Assembly (NCBI RefSeq): GCF_039542385.1 | Contig: NZ_BAABIA010000003.1 | Coordinates: 434,001 to 498,000, forward strand | Direction of reading: 5' to 3' | DNA from: Prosthecobacter algae | GTDB taxonomy: Bacteria; Verrucomicrobiota; Verrucomicrobiia; Verrucomicrobiales; Verrucomicrobiaceae | Length of the DNA stretch: 64,000 nucleotides | Part shown: in pieces, positions 46,094-54,306 of the stretch | How the letters are laid out: the number at the start of each line of letters is the position of its first letter | Position numbering within the stretch: the stretch's first letter is position 1 | Position numbers and translations under genes: made by a program | Notes under the pieces: model-generated | Told to the model about the DNA's origin: nothing | The model's database searches: none | Seen by the model: only the letters and a program-made list of their open reading frames with translations

Positions 46094-46855
46094 TCAAGAC
46101 TGGGCCCGACCACGGCGGAAGAAGAAGGTGGTGAGGCCGCATAGGACCAGGAGCAGCGCGCCGGGCTCGGGTACGGCAATGAGATTTGAGTCAAGGGTCA
46201 CCGCCCCCGTCAGCGCGATTACGCGTCCTTCCACTGTGGCTCCCGTGGTCAGCGTATCGCTGACAAAGGCGAGGATGTTTCCCTCAAAGTCGGTCCCGGT
46301 GCCCAACGTCGCGGAACTGCCGACTTGGAAGTACACGTTGTCAGAGGTAGCCCCATTGATCGTATCGATGATGGATAAGGATGCCGTGGTCAGGGTGCTG
46401 CCGATCTGGAAGACAAACAGCGGATTGTCCAGGCCGAGGCCGTCCAGGGTTAGGGTGCCAGTGAGCTGGGCGGAGGAGTCAAACTGATAGACGCCCGGAG
46501 TCAGTGTGAGGCCACCCAGGTCCTGCCCGGTCAAAATCTGCGTCTCCGGCATCAGCACCAGGATGTTGTAGGCGTTCAGGGCATCCGCCTGCGCCTGGAT
46601 GGCCAGGGCATCATTCAGATGGATGGTGCCAGAAAAGGTCCCTGGCGGAAAGCCAGAGATCGCCGTGCCTGGACTCACCCCCAGATCGCCCGATAAACTG
46701 GTGGGCCCCGTGTTGGTCACGGTGGTGGCCGCCAGAACAGAGAAGCTCTCGGCAGCGCCGAGCGAAACGGATCCCGCATGCAACGGCGATCTGGCCGCGA
46801 GGAGGATGCAGGCGGCGGTCATCAGGGAGATCTTTAAATAGGGGAGCGAATTCAT
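46094..46855 (-). CDS. Ice-binding-like (DUF3494) protein with PEP-CTERM sorting signal
   Basis: A 253-residue secreted protein. It has an N-terminal signal peptide (about 1-27), a DUF3494 ice-binding-like beta-solenoid domain (VLAATTVTNTGPTSLSGDLG, TLTPGVYQFDSSAQLTGTL, VYFQVGSSATLGTGT) and a C-terminal VPEPG motif, hydrophobic helix and RRGR basic tail, the PEP-CTERM signal for exosortase-type processing. DUF3494 proteins include true ice-binding proteins and others of unknown ligand, so function is open. No exosortase gene is in the window. Transcribed divergently from tRNA-Gln direction but on the same strand. Confidence 0.88.
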   Translation of the reverse strand: MNSLPYLKISLMTAACILLAARSPLHAGSVSLGAAESFSVLAATTVTNTGPTSLSGDLGVSPGTAISGFPPGTFSGTIHLNDALAIQAQADALNAYNILVLMPETQILTGQDLGGLTLTPGVYQFDSSAQLTGTLTLDGLGLDNPLFVFQIGSTLTTASLSIIDTINGATSDNVYFQVGSSATLGTGTDFEGNILAFVSDTLTTGATVEGRVIALTGAVTLDSNLIAVPEPGALLLVLCGLTTFFFRRGRAQS

Positions 46856-47245
46856 TTTGATATTTCTTTTGGTTAGGCTGGGGCGTGGACGCAGTGCAGC
46901 AGGAGAGCAGGAGGCTTTTGAGAGATGAACCTGAGGGCAGCATGACCCAGAGGAACCGATGGAGGAGCCTCCCGCAGCACCGTGCTACATCAGAAGACCT
47001 CCGTGATTGACGGGAGAACGAGAGGCCGTTGGCGGCGTGTCTTCTTAGGATTCCAAACGAGCCATCATTTGACTCGTTATGGATTTTACAATAAAACAGG
47101 TTTTTTACCAGCTTATTTTTCTCCGCACACCTGCATTCATTCCTACTGATAGGTCTTTTGCCAACGTTTACCCAGGGTAGAAATGAGATTGCCCGAGTCT
47201 TTTACAGGCTAGAAAACCCTTTTTGGAAGGCCAGCTTTCTGGCCC
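46856..47245. other. Intergenic stretch between DUF3494 gene and tRNA-Gln
   Basis: A 390-bp stretch with no supported gene. The half near 47090-47160 is markedly AT-rich compared with the surroundings and may hold the promoter of the DUF3494 gene. No coding frame with family similarity was seen on either strand. Confidence 0.5.
47229..47244 (-). terminator. Hairpin downstream of tRNA-Gln
   Basis: A 6-bp stem GGCCAG/CTGGCC with a 4-nt loop directly follows the tRNA 3' end on the minus strand. The T tract is short, so it may be a terminator or a processing structure. Confidence 0.45.
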
Positions 47246-47319
47246 TGGCTACCCCGCATGGATTCGAACCATGAACGAGAGATCCAAAATCTCCTGTGTT
47301 ACCATTACACCACGGGGTA
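47246..47319 (-). tRNA. tRNA-Gln (TTG)
   Basis: Minus-strand cloverleaf: acceptor TACCCCG/CGGGGTA, anticodon stem GGAGA/TCTCT around loop TTTTGGA with anticodon TTG (47285-47287), T arm with GGTTCGAATCC. The discriminator G and an encoded CCA (47246-47248) follow. Anticodon TTG reads CAA, so glutamine. Confidence 0.93.
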
Positions 47320-47412
47320 ATGCGGTGAGGGCCGTCAGAATAGACCTCCCTCTGACGCTGTGCAACAGGCACCGTCAGATTTTTCACGTCTTTTCCAGCA
47401 TCGCGCCGGAGA

Positions 47413-48762
47413 TCACTCGTCCTTGCCGCACAGGTCGGACTTGTGGGCGCGAGTTTCGGCCACGATCACGCCACTGAGGGCGATGAGGGAAATCAGGTTG
47501 GGAATGGCCATGAGGCCGTTGAAAGCATCAGACAAATCCCAGACAACACCGAGCGGCAGCACAGACCCAGCCAAGACAGCCGCCACCCAGAGAAGGCGAT
47601 AGGGCTTGACCGCCCGGCTGCCAAAGAGGTACTCGGCGGCCTTTTCCCCGTAGTAACTCCAGCCCAAAATGGTGGAGAAAACGAAGGTCACGAGGCCAAA
47701 AATCAGGATGTAGGGACCATAGACATGCAGGTCAGCAAAGGCGGCCTGGGTCAGTTGCACCTTGCCCAGACCCTCCTTCCAATGACCGCTGCTGACGATG
47801 ACCAGACCCGTCATGGCGCAGACGACCACGGTGTCCCAAAACGTGCCCGTGGAAGAAACCAGGGCCTGACGCACGGGATTCTTGGTCTGGGCGGCCGCCG
47901 CCACGATGGGTGCGCTGCCCAGGCCGGATTCATTGGAAAACAGGCCGCGGGCAATGCCGTAGCGCATGGCCTCCTTCATCCCTGCGCCGATGAAGCCGCC
48001 AATGGCCGCCTGTCCGGTGAAGGCGGAATTAAAGATCAGCGAGAGGGTCTCTGGGATGACCGCGTAGTTTTTGATGAGGATGCAGGCGCAGCCGATGACG
48101 TAGCCGATGGCCATGAAGGGAACCAGCACGCTGCAAAAGCGGGCGATGCTCTTCACCCCGCCCAGGATCACGGCACCAGCCACCACGGTCATGAGACCGC
48201 CGACCGACCAGGCAATGACATTTTTGTCATACGCGGGCAGCAAGTTTTGCACATGGCCCACCACCGAATTGGCCTGGGACATGCAGCCAATACCGAAACC
48301 AGCCACGCAAGTGAACACAGCAAAGACAATGCCCAGCCAGCGCATGTTCATGCCGCGCTCCAGCACATACATGGGGCCGCCGGCAAAGCTGCCATCTGGC
48401 ATCTGCACACGGTATTTCACGGCCAGCAGAGCCTCACCGTACTTAGTGGCGATGCCAAAGACGCCGGTGAGCCACATCCACAGCACCGCCCCAGGCCCGC
48501 CCGCCGCCACCGCGCTGGCGACACCGATGATATTTCCTGTGCCGATCGTAGCCGCAAGAGCCGTCATGAGCGCTCCAAATTGCGACACATCGCCCGAGGC
48601 CCCTTCGTCCTTGGTCACAGAAAGTTTGATGCCCCGGAGCAGGTGCTTTTGAATGAAGCCCGTGCGGAAAGTCAGAAACAGATGAGTACCAAACAAAAGA
48701 ATGATGAGCGGCAGTCCCCAGACGAATCCGGCAAAGTCGGCGGCAAATTTGGCAAAATCCAT
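47413..48762 (-). CDS. Alanine/glycine:cation symporter (AGCS) family protein
   Basis: A 449-residue membrane protein with about eleven hydrophobic helices. AGCS family signatures are clear: GLPLIILLFGTHLFLTFRTG at the start, LAATIGTGNIIGVASAV, GAVLWMWLTGVFGIATKYGE and SNESGLGSAPIVAAAAQT. These carriers import alanine or glycine with Na+ or H+. The ATG at 48762 is the family-typical start; the frame stays open upstream. Divergent from livK across 138 bp, so the two amino-acid uptake systems may share a control region. Confidence 0.93.
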   Translation of the reverse strand: MDFAKFAADFAGFVWGLPLIILLFGTHLFLTFRTGFIQKHLLRGIKLSVTKDEGASGDVSQFGALMTALAATIGTGNIIGVASAVAAGGPGAVLWMWLTGVFGIATKYGEALLAVKYRVQMPDGSFAGGPMYVLERGMNMRWLGIVFAVFTCVAGFGIGCMSQANSVVGHVQNLLPAYDKNVIAWSVGGLMTVVAGAVILGGVKSIARFCSVLVPFMAIGYVIGCACILIKNYAVIPETLSLIFNSAFTGQAAIGGFIGAGMKEAMRYGIARGLFSNESGLGSAPIVAAAAQTKNPVRQALVSSTGTFWDTVVVCAMTGLVIVSSGHWKEGLGKVQLTQAAFADLHVYGPYILIFGLVTFVFSTILGWSYYGEKAAEYLFGSRAVKPYRLLWVAAVLAGSVLPLGVVWDLSDAFNGLMAIPNLISLIALSGVIVAETRAHKSDLCGKDE

Positions 48763-48900
48763 AGAATGCCCTTTTAGCCGCCCTGCGGGGTAGAAGCCAG
48801 AAAAACAAGTGCATCCTTGTGCAGTTCTCGAAGCGCAGCCGCACCAAGGAGCCTCTCGAATTCCCCTTGCCCATGGTATGCAGGCTGCTAGAAAAGCTCC

Positions 48901-50046
48901 ATGCAGATGCAAAAGCGCCAATTTTTTGTTTTAGGGGCCATCGGACTTCTTGTTTCCGGCCTGACCGGCTGCAACAAAAGCGGCGGGGACACGATCCTGA
49001 TCGGGGAGTTTGCATCCTTGACCGGCAAGGAGGCCACCTTTGGGATTTCTTCCCACGAAGGCACGATTTTGGCGGTCAAGGAGATCAACGCCGCAGGCGG
49101 TGTGCTGGGCAAGCAACTGGAACTGAAAACGGAGGACGACCAGTCCAAGGCGGGCGAGCCGGCCAACGTGGTGAACAAGCTGATCTCGAAAGACGGCGTG
49201 GTGGCCATCCTGGGCGAGGTGGCCTCCAGCCGATCCCTGGAAGCAGCACCCATCTGCCAGCAGAACGGAGTGCCGATGATCTCCCCGGCTTCCACCAATC
49301 CCAAAGTGACCGAAACTGGCGACCATATTTTCCGGGTCTGTTTCATCGATCCCTTCCAGGGGACGGTGATGGCGAACTTTGCCACCAAAACCCTGAACGC
49401 CAAGAAAGTGGCTGTCTTCACCGATGTGAAGAGCGATTACAGCAAGGGTCTCGCCAAATTCTTCAAGGAAGGCATTGCCAAAGCAGGTGGCCAGGTGGTG
49501 GCCGAACTGGATTTCAACGGTGGCGACAAGGACTTTAAGGCTCAACTCACAGCCATCAAGACCGCCGGACCGGACGCTGTTTTCATTCCCGCCTATTATA
49601 CAGATGTGGCTCTGATCTGCATCCAGGCCAAGCAACTGGGCATCAGCATCCCCTTCCTGGGCGGTGACGGCTGGGAAAGCCCTACCCTTATCGAAATTGG
49701 CAAAGATGCCGTCGAGGGGCACTACTTCTCCACCCACTATTCTGCGGATGCCGGCACGCCCAATGTACAGAACTTTGTGGACTCCTACAAAAAGGAATAT
49801 CAAGGCAAGGTGCCTGACGCCATGGCCGCCCTGGGTTACGACTCTGCCATGTTCCTTGCGGATGCCATCAAGCGCGCCAACTCCACGGAGCCTGGCAAGA
49901 TCCGGGAAGCCCTCGCAGCCACGAAAGAATTTGAAGGTGTGACGGGCAAAATGGCCATCAATGCACAGCGCGATGCGGTGAAATCAGCCGTGATCCTGCA
50001 GGTCAAAGGTGGCAAATTTACGTTTGTGGAAACCGTGAACCCCTAA
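48901..50046 (+). CDS. livK: Branched-chain amino acid ABC transporter substrate-binding lipoprotein
   Basis: A 381-residue periplasmic binding protein of the Leu/Ile/Val type (Peripla_BP_6): two lobes, with IGEFASLTGKEATFG at the first, VVAILGEVASSRSL and SPASTNPKVTETG in the hinge region. A lipobox LTGC ends the signal at residue 24, so it is predicted to be membrane-anchored. A second ATG at 48907 is also possible. First gene of a livKHMGF operon; a gene-free stretch with a repeat element separates it from livH. Confidence 0.93.
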   Translation: MQMQKRQFFVLGAIGLLVSGLTGCNKSGGDTILIGEFASLTGKEATFGISSHEGTILAVKEINAAGGVLGKQLELKTEDDQSKAGEPANVVNKLISKDGVVAILGEVASSRSLEAAPICQQNGVPMISPASTNPKVTETGDHIFRVCFIDPFQGTVMANFATKTLNAKKVAVFTDVKSDYSKGLAKFFKEGIAKAGGQVVAELDFNGGDKDFKAQLTAIKTAGPDAVFIPAYYTDVALICIQAKQLGISIPFLGGDGWESPTLIEIGKDAVEGHYFSTHYSADAGTPNVQNFVDSYKKEYQGKVPDAMAALGYDSAMFLADAIKRANSTEPGKIREALAATKEFEGVTGKMAINAQRDAVKSAVILQVKGGKFTFVETVNP

Positions 50047-50048
50047 GT

Positions 50049-50184
50049 GCTGATAGCCGGGAATCGATGGTGAAGGGGCTGAACCAGCAAATCCGCCCGT
50101 TCTTCATGAATCCCGGCATGCGCATCCCACCAGCCCGTCTGCCCTTTTAAGGCCCCCAGCAATCAACGCTCAACCTTCAACTTC
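50049..50184. repeat. Gene-less repeat element between livK and livH (related to 52808-53370)
   Basis: The left part (50050-50083) matches the left arm of the cassette at 52809-52842 at 26 of 34 positions, counted by eye. The right part (50162-50181) matches the right arm region at 53344-53363 at 17 of 20. The two parts face each other in inverted orientation, but with weaker arm-to-arm identity than the second copy. The middle, about 70 bp, holds only a 14-codon ORF (50106-50150). Likely a decayed or non-coding copy of the same element. Confidence 0.6.
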
Positions 50185-50186
50185 CT

Positions 50187-51098
50187 CTGGACTGGTTTCT
50201 TCAGCAACTCATCAACGGCCTCGCTCTGGGTGCGATCTATGCACTCATCGCGCTAGGTTACACGATGGTCTATGGCGTGCTGCGGTTCATCAACTTCGCG
50301 CACAGTGATGTGCTGATGCTGGGGGCCTACTCGGCCTACTTTCTGGCTCCTGCGGTGGAAAAGGTGGCTCCCCTGCCCTCCGTCACCGGGGCGGTGATCG
50401 TGGTGCTGCTTTCGGCCATCATCTGCGCAGGGATCGGCATGCTGATCGAGTTTCTCGCCTACCGCCCGCTGCGATCCCGGCCAAAGCTGACGGTGCTGAT
50501 CACTGCCATCGGGGTGTCCCTGTTCATTGAGTACACCTGCCAGCACAAGGCCGTGTTTGGCGCAGACACCAAGCCGTTCCCTCGGCTGCTGGGAGAAAGC
50601 GACCTCCACCTCGGCGGCTTGGTCATCGGCAGCAACGACCTGCTGGTCCTGGGGGTGACGGTACTGCTGCTGGCGGGCCTGTGGTTCATCGTCCAGCGCA
50701 CAAAGATCGGCACCGCCATGCGGGCGGTTTCCTTCAATCAGCAGGCGGCGGCGCTGATGGGCATCAACATCAACCGCATCATCTCCTTCACCTTCGGGCT
50801 GGGCTCTGCGCTCGCCGCCATCGCCGGGATTTTGTATGCAATCAAAGCTCCGGGGATTGATCCCCTGATGGGTGTCCAGCCAGGGCTTCGGGCCTTTGTG
50901 GCGGCAGTCTTGGGCGGCATTGGCAATCTGCCAGGCGCGGCACTCGGTGGACTGTTGCTGGGGCTGCTGGAAACCTTTGCCGGGGGCACCCCCGGACTTT
51001 CGAATTACCGGGACGGCATCGCCTTTGCCATCCTGATCCTCATCCTTTTGTTCAAACCTGCCGGCCTGCTCGGCAAAGCCACGGTGGAAAAAGTATGA
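50187..51098 (+). CDS. livH: Branched-chain amino acid ABC transporter permease LivH
   Basis: An integral membrane permease with about eight helices. Homology to LivH starts at DWFLQQLINGLALGAIYALI, which lies upstream of the first ATG (50265), since the frame is open from 50151 after a TAA at 50148. There is no ATG, GTG or TTG in that stretch; a CTG at 50187 is the best non-standard start and gives 303 residues. Conserved GYTMVYGVLRFINFAH and the EAA-like segment RTKIGTAMRAVSFNQQAA are present. Its stop overlaps livM by 4 bp. See the finding on the missing start. Confidence 0.88.
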   Translation: MDWFLQQLINGLALGAIYALIALGYTMVYGVLRFINFAHSDVLMLGAYSAYFLAPAVEKVAPLPSVTGAVIVVLLSAIICAGIGMLIEFLAYRPLRSRPKLTVLITAIGVSLFIEYTCQHKAVFGADTKPFPRLLGESDLHLGGLVIGSNDLLVLGVTVLLLAGLWFIVQRTKIGTAMRAVSFNQQAAALMGININRIISFTFGLGSALAAIAGILYAIKAPGIDPLMGVQPGLRAFVAAVLGGIGNLPGAALGGLLLGLLETFAGGTPGLSNYRDGIAFAILILILLFKPAGLLGKATVEKV

Positions 51099-52030
51099 CC
51101 TCCATGAATGGCGCAAAACGCTGGCTGCTGGCTGGCATCATCCTGGCCGTGGTCGTGTCCCAGTTCTCGGGGCAGTTCAACCGCTACTACCTGGGCATCC
51201 TCGTTGACATCGGTATCAACATCATTCTGGCCGTGAGCCTGAACCTGATCAACGGCCACACAGGCCAGTTCAGCCTTGGCCATGCCGGTTTCATGGCAGT
51301 GGGCGGCTATTCAGCGGCCAAGTTCACGCTGGTGGTGGCCCCGATGGTTCCGGAAAGCCTGCAGCCGCTGCTGTTCCTGGTGGCGCTGATCCTGGGTGGC
51401 CTGCTGGCGGCCCTGGCTGGCGTGGCGGTGGGTGTGCCCTCCCTGCGGCTGCGAGGTGACTACCTGGCCATCGTGACACTCGGCTTTGGCGAAATCATCC
51501 GTGTGGTGGTGCAGAACATGGAGAGCGTGGGCGCTGCCAGCGGGCTGAAAGGCATCCCCAAGGAAACGACGCTGGGCTGGACCTTTGCCCTCGCCGCCAT
51601 CACCATTTACGTCGTCGCTGCATTGGTCAATTCCACCTATGGCCGCGGCTTCATCGCGGTGAATGATGATGAAGTGGCCGCTGGCTCCATGGGCATCAAT
51701 CCCGTGCGCTACAAGGTGACCGCCTTTGTCATCGGTGCCTTTTTTGCCGGCATCGCCGGGGGGCTTTATGCGCATCACAAGCAGTTCCTTTCGCCGACAG
51801 GTTTCGACTTTTTGAAGTCCATCGACATCGTGGTCATGGTCATCCTCGGCGGCATGGGCCGCACGGTGGGGGTGATCATTGCAGCCATCCTGCTGACTCT
51901 TCTACCTGAGGTGCTCCGGCAGTTTGCGGACTATCGCATGATCATTTACGCCCTGCTGATCATCGGACTGATGATTGCCCGTCCGCAGGGCCTGTTCACC
52001 TTTGGCAAACGGAAAGGAGCGGCAACATGA
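51095..52030 (+). CDS. livM: Branched-chain amino acid ABC transporter permease LivM
   Basis: A 311-residue permease with about nine helices and the LivM pattern: LNLINGHTGQFSLGHAGFMA near the start, GDYLAIVTLGFGEIIRV in the middle, and the EAA-type loop AVNDDEVAAGSMGINPVRYK. It pairs with LivH to form the channel. Four-base ATGA overlaps join it to both livH and livG, so the three genes are translationally coupled. Confidence 0.95.
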   Translation: MTSMNGAKRWLLAGIILAVVVSQFSGQFNRYYLGILVDIGINIILAVSLNLINGHTGQFSLGHAGFMAVGGYSAAKFTLVVAPMVPESLQPLLFLVALILGGLLAALAGVAVGVPSLRLRGDYLAIVTLGFGEIIRVVVQNMESVGAASGLKGIPKETTLGWTFALAAITIYVVAALVNSTYGRGFIAVNDDEVAAGSMGINPVRYKVTAFVIGAFFAGIAGGLYAHHKQFLSPTGFDFLKSIDIVVMVILGGMGRTVGVIIAAILLTLLPEVLRQFADYRMIIYALLIIGLMIARPQGLFTFGKRKGAAT

Positions 52031-52812
52031 GCAGCCCTCTCCTCCAAATGGACAAGGCCACCATCCGCTTTGGCGGCCTGACGGCCGTCTCTGAGTTGAG
52101 CCTGAGCATCGGCCCCCATGAACTCGTGGGCCTCATCGGCCCCAATGGCGCGGGCAAAACCACGGCCTTCAACCTCATTAGCGGTGTGTATAAGCCCACT
52201 GACGGGCAGATCCATTTCAATGGAAAGCGCGTGTGCGGACTGAAGACTCATCAGCTCACGAATCTGGGTATCGCGCGCACCTTTCAAAACATCCGCCTGT
52301 TCGGTTCCCTGAGCGTTTTTGACAATGTGCGGGCCGCCACCCAGTTGCACCGCAGTCACGGCATCATCAATGCCCTGTGGCGCGGCAAGGGATTCCTTCA
52401 CAGCGAAAGCGAAGTGGAAAAAGAGGTGCTGGAGCTTCTGGACATTTTTGACCTGCGGCGCCTGCGTGATGAAGATGCCAAGAGCCTGCCCTACGGCGAC
52501 CAGCGCCGGCTGGAGATCGTGAGGGCGCTGGCCACCCGGCCCAAGCTGCTGCTGCTGGATGAACCAGCCGCCGGGATGAACCCCACGGAGAAAGAGGAGC
52601 TGATGTACCTCATCCAGTTCATCAAAGACAAATTTCAAATCGCCATCCTGTTGGTCGAACACGACATGAAAGTGGTGATGGGCATCTGCCAAAAGATCGC
52701 CGTGCTGGAGTACGGCAAAAAGATCGCCGAAGGCACACCTGAACAGATTCAAAAAGACCCAAAGGTGATCGCCGCCTACCTGGGCACTGAAGATGAAGGT
52801 GCCGAAAGTTGA
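52027..52812 (+). CDS. livG: Branched-chain amino acid ABC transporter ATPase LivG
   Basis: A 261-residue ATPase: Walker A GPNGAGKT, Q-loop FQNIRLF, signature region LPYGDQRRLEI (a YGDQ form usual in LivG), Walker B LLLLDEPAAGMNPTE and H-loop LVEHD. ATGA overlap with livM. Its stop codon (52810-52812) lies inside the left inverted-repeat arm of the cassette that follows, so the final residues may have been altered by the insertion. Confidence 0.95.
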   Translation: MSSPLLQMDKATIRFGGLTAVSELSLSIGPHELVGLIGPNGAGKTTAFNLISGVYKPTDGQIHFNGKRVCGLKTHQLTNLGIARTFQNIRLFGSLSVFDNVRAATQLHRSHGIINALWRGKGFLHSESEVEKEVLELLDIFDLRRLRDEDAKSLPYGDQRRLEIVRALATRPKLLLLDEPAAGMNPTEKEELMYLIQFIKDKFQIAILLVEHDMKVVMGICQKIAVLEYGKKIAEGTPEQIQKDPKVIAAYLGTEDEGAES

Positions 52813-52837
52813 TGGTCGGGAGTTGATGGTTGATGGG
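52808..52837. repeat. Left inverted-repeat arm of the four-helix-bundle cassette
   Basis: A 30-bp arm built of GTTGATGG-type units. It matches the reverse complement of the right arm (53341-53370) at 24 of 30 positions, counted by eye. It contains the livG stop codon. Confidence 0.7.
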
Positions 52838-52855
52838 CTGAAACTCGCGAAACTT

Positions 52856-53215
52856 ATGTTTAACTTTGAGAAACTGGAAGTCTGGCAAAAGGCGATTGAG
52901 TTCGCTGATCTGGTTTACAGCCAGACGCGAGACTTCCCCGCCGACGAACGGTTTGGGCTAACCAACCAAATGCGCCGCGCCTCCGTTTCCATTTCTTCAA
53001 ACATTGCCGAAGGTTCTTCACGGTTCTCCAAGAAAGATTTTGCTCGATTCATCGAGATCGCCTGTGGCTCTGTCTTTGAAGTGGTCTCCCAGTGTTTTAT
53101 TGGCCGGAATCAAGGATTCCTCTCCTCAGAGCAATTCGAAATCCTCTATCATTCCACCGAGCAGCAGGGCAAGATGCTCAGCGGACTCCGCCGGTCTTTG
53201 CTTGAAGAAGCCTGA
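52856..53215 (+). CDS. Four-helix-bundle protein (23S rRNA IVP-like family)
   Basis: A 119-residue all-helical protein: FEKLEVWQKAIEFADLVY, then RDFPADERFGLTNQMRRASV, SISSNIAEGSSRFSKKDFAR and the C-terminal helix QQGKMLSGLRRSL. This is the four-helix-bundle family first named for ORFs in 23S rRNA intervening sequences; it is also related in fold to Avd of diversity-generating retroelements. Biochemical function is not established. Start is ATG at 52856; a start inside the repeat arm would add residues. It is bracketed by inverted repeats and interrupts the liv operon between livG and livF. Confidence 0.9.
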   Translation: MFNFEKLEVWQKAIEFADLVYSQTRDFPADERFGLTNQMRRASVSISSNIAEGSSRFSKKDFARFIEIACGSVFEVVSQCFIGRNQGFLSSEQFEILYHSTEQQGKMLSGLRRSLLEEA

Positions 53216-53340
53216 TGACCCTTGCGACCCTATGAGCCTCTTAGCCAACCAGAGAATTCTCCCGCAGGTCATGAACTCATGCCGTATGATGAACATTCAG
53301 ACCCAGGATGCTTTTGGGAAGACTGCGTTTAGTGACTCCG

Positions 53341-53370
53341 TCTATCAACCCTCAACTCTCAACCATCAGC
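53341..53370. repeat. Right inverted-repeat arm of the four-helix-bundle cassette
   Basis: A 30-bp arm with TCAACC-type units, the inverted counterpart of 52808-52837. It ends 6 bp before the livF start codon, so it replaces or overlays the usual ribosome-binding region; no Shine-Dalgarno motif is seen there. The 125 bp between the IVP-like gene and this arm hold no recognised feature. Confidence 0.7.
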
Positions 53371-53376
53371 CTGCTT

Positions 53377-54084
53377 ATGCTTGAGATCCAAAACCTCGAA
53401 GTCTCCTATGGCTCCATCAAGGCCCTGCATGGCATCTCGATGAAGGTGCCGGAGAAGTCCATCGTCACGCTCATCGGCGGCAACGGGGCGGGCAAGTCCA
53501 CCACCCTGCGTACCATTTCCGGTTTGGTCAAAGCACGCGCGGGCAAGGTGATCTATGACGGCGCGGACATCACCAACCTGCCTCCGCATCAAATCGTGGG
53601 CCGCCACCTCTGCCACGTGCCGGAGGGGCGCATGGTGTTTGCCAATCTGACCGTCCTGGAAAACCTGAAGATGGGGGCCTATCTGCGCCATGACCGGGCA
53701 GGCATTGCCGAGGACATCGAGTATTCGTTCAATGTCTTCCCACGCCTGAAAGAGCGCATCAGCCAGCACGCGGGGACGCTATCCGGCGGGGAGCAGCAGA
53801 TGCTCGCCATCGCCCGGGCCCTGATGAGCCGCCCCCGCTGCCTGATGCTGGACGAGCCTTCTCTGGGCATCGCGCCCATCCTGGTCCGCGCTATTTTCAA
53901 ACAGATCGTCGCCATCAACAAGGAGCGTGGCATCACCATCCTGCTGGTGGAACAAAATGCCAACCTCGCTCTCGGCATCTCCCATTACGGCTATGTGCTG
54001 GAGACAGGAAAAGTCCTGCTGGAAGATGAGGCCAAAGCCCTGAGGCTGAATCCGCAGGTGCGCGAAGCCTACCTGGGTGACTGA
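53377..54084 (+). CDS. livF: Branched-chain amino acid ABC transporter ATPase LivF
   Basis: A 235-residue ATPase with Walker A GGNGAGKST, Q-loop, signature LSGGEQQML, Walker B CLMLDEPSLGIAP and H-loop LVEQN; the Gln in place of His after Glu is usual in LivF. It would complete the livKHMGF transporter that takes up leucine, isoleucine and valine. The ATG at 53377 is the family start. It is separated from livG by the four-helix-bundle cassette, so its expression may depend on read-through or a new promoter there. Confidence 0.95.
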   Translation: MLEIQNLEVSYGSIKALHGISMKVPEKSIVTLIGGNGAGKSTTLRTISGLVKARAGKVIYDGADITNLPPHQIVGRHLCHVPEGRMVFANLTVLENLKMGAYLRHDRAGIAEDIEYSFNVFPRLKERISQHAGTLSGGEQQMLAIARALMSRPRCLMLDEPSLGIAPILVRAIFKQIVAINKERGITILLVEQNANLALGISHYGYVLETGKVLLEDEAKALRLNPQVREAYLGD

Positions 54085-54306
54085 TCGAAAGCAGCACGCA
54101 CAGTCCGCAGTTCCAAAAGCCGATTGCGTCAGCTTTGCGGAGTGATGCCGCTGCCATCGGGCGGAAGCTTCAAGCTCGCAGGTCCCCAGCCCGTCGTGGT
54201 CGCTTTCTGATCAGAGAACTTGGCTGGCTACTTTCTGAAGGCGGCTCATTCGTCCCTTCCATTCTCCATTCACAGGCGTAGTTTCACCCTTCCCCTGCCT
54301 CCGCCC

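Noticed and set aside
50106-50150. A 14-codon ORF between livK and livH as a leader peptide
   Set aside because: It has no run of branched-chain codons and no attenuator hairpins, and it lies in the interior of the repeat element.
52808-53370. A diversity-generating retroelement, because the four-helix protein resembles Avd
   Set aside because: No reverse transcriptase and no template/variable repeat pair is present in the window. The repeats are inverted, not direct.
52808-53370. A CRISPR array from the repeated GTTGATGG units
   Set aside because: Units are degenerate, there are no regular spacers and there are no cas genes.
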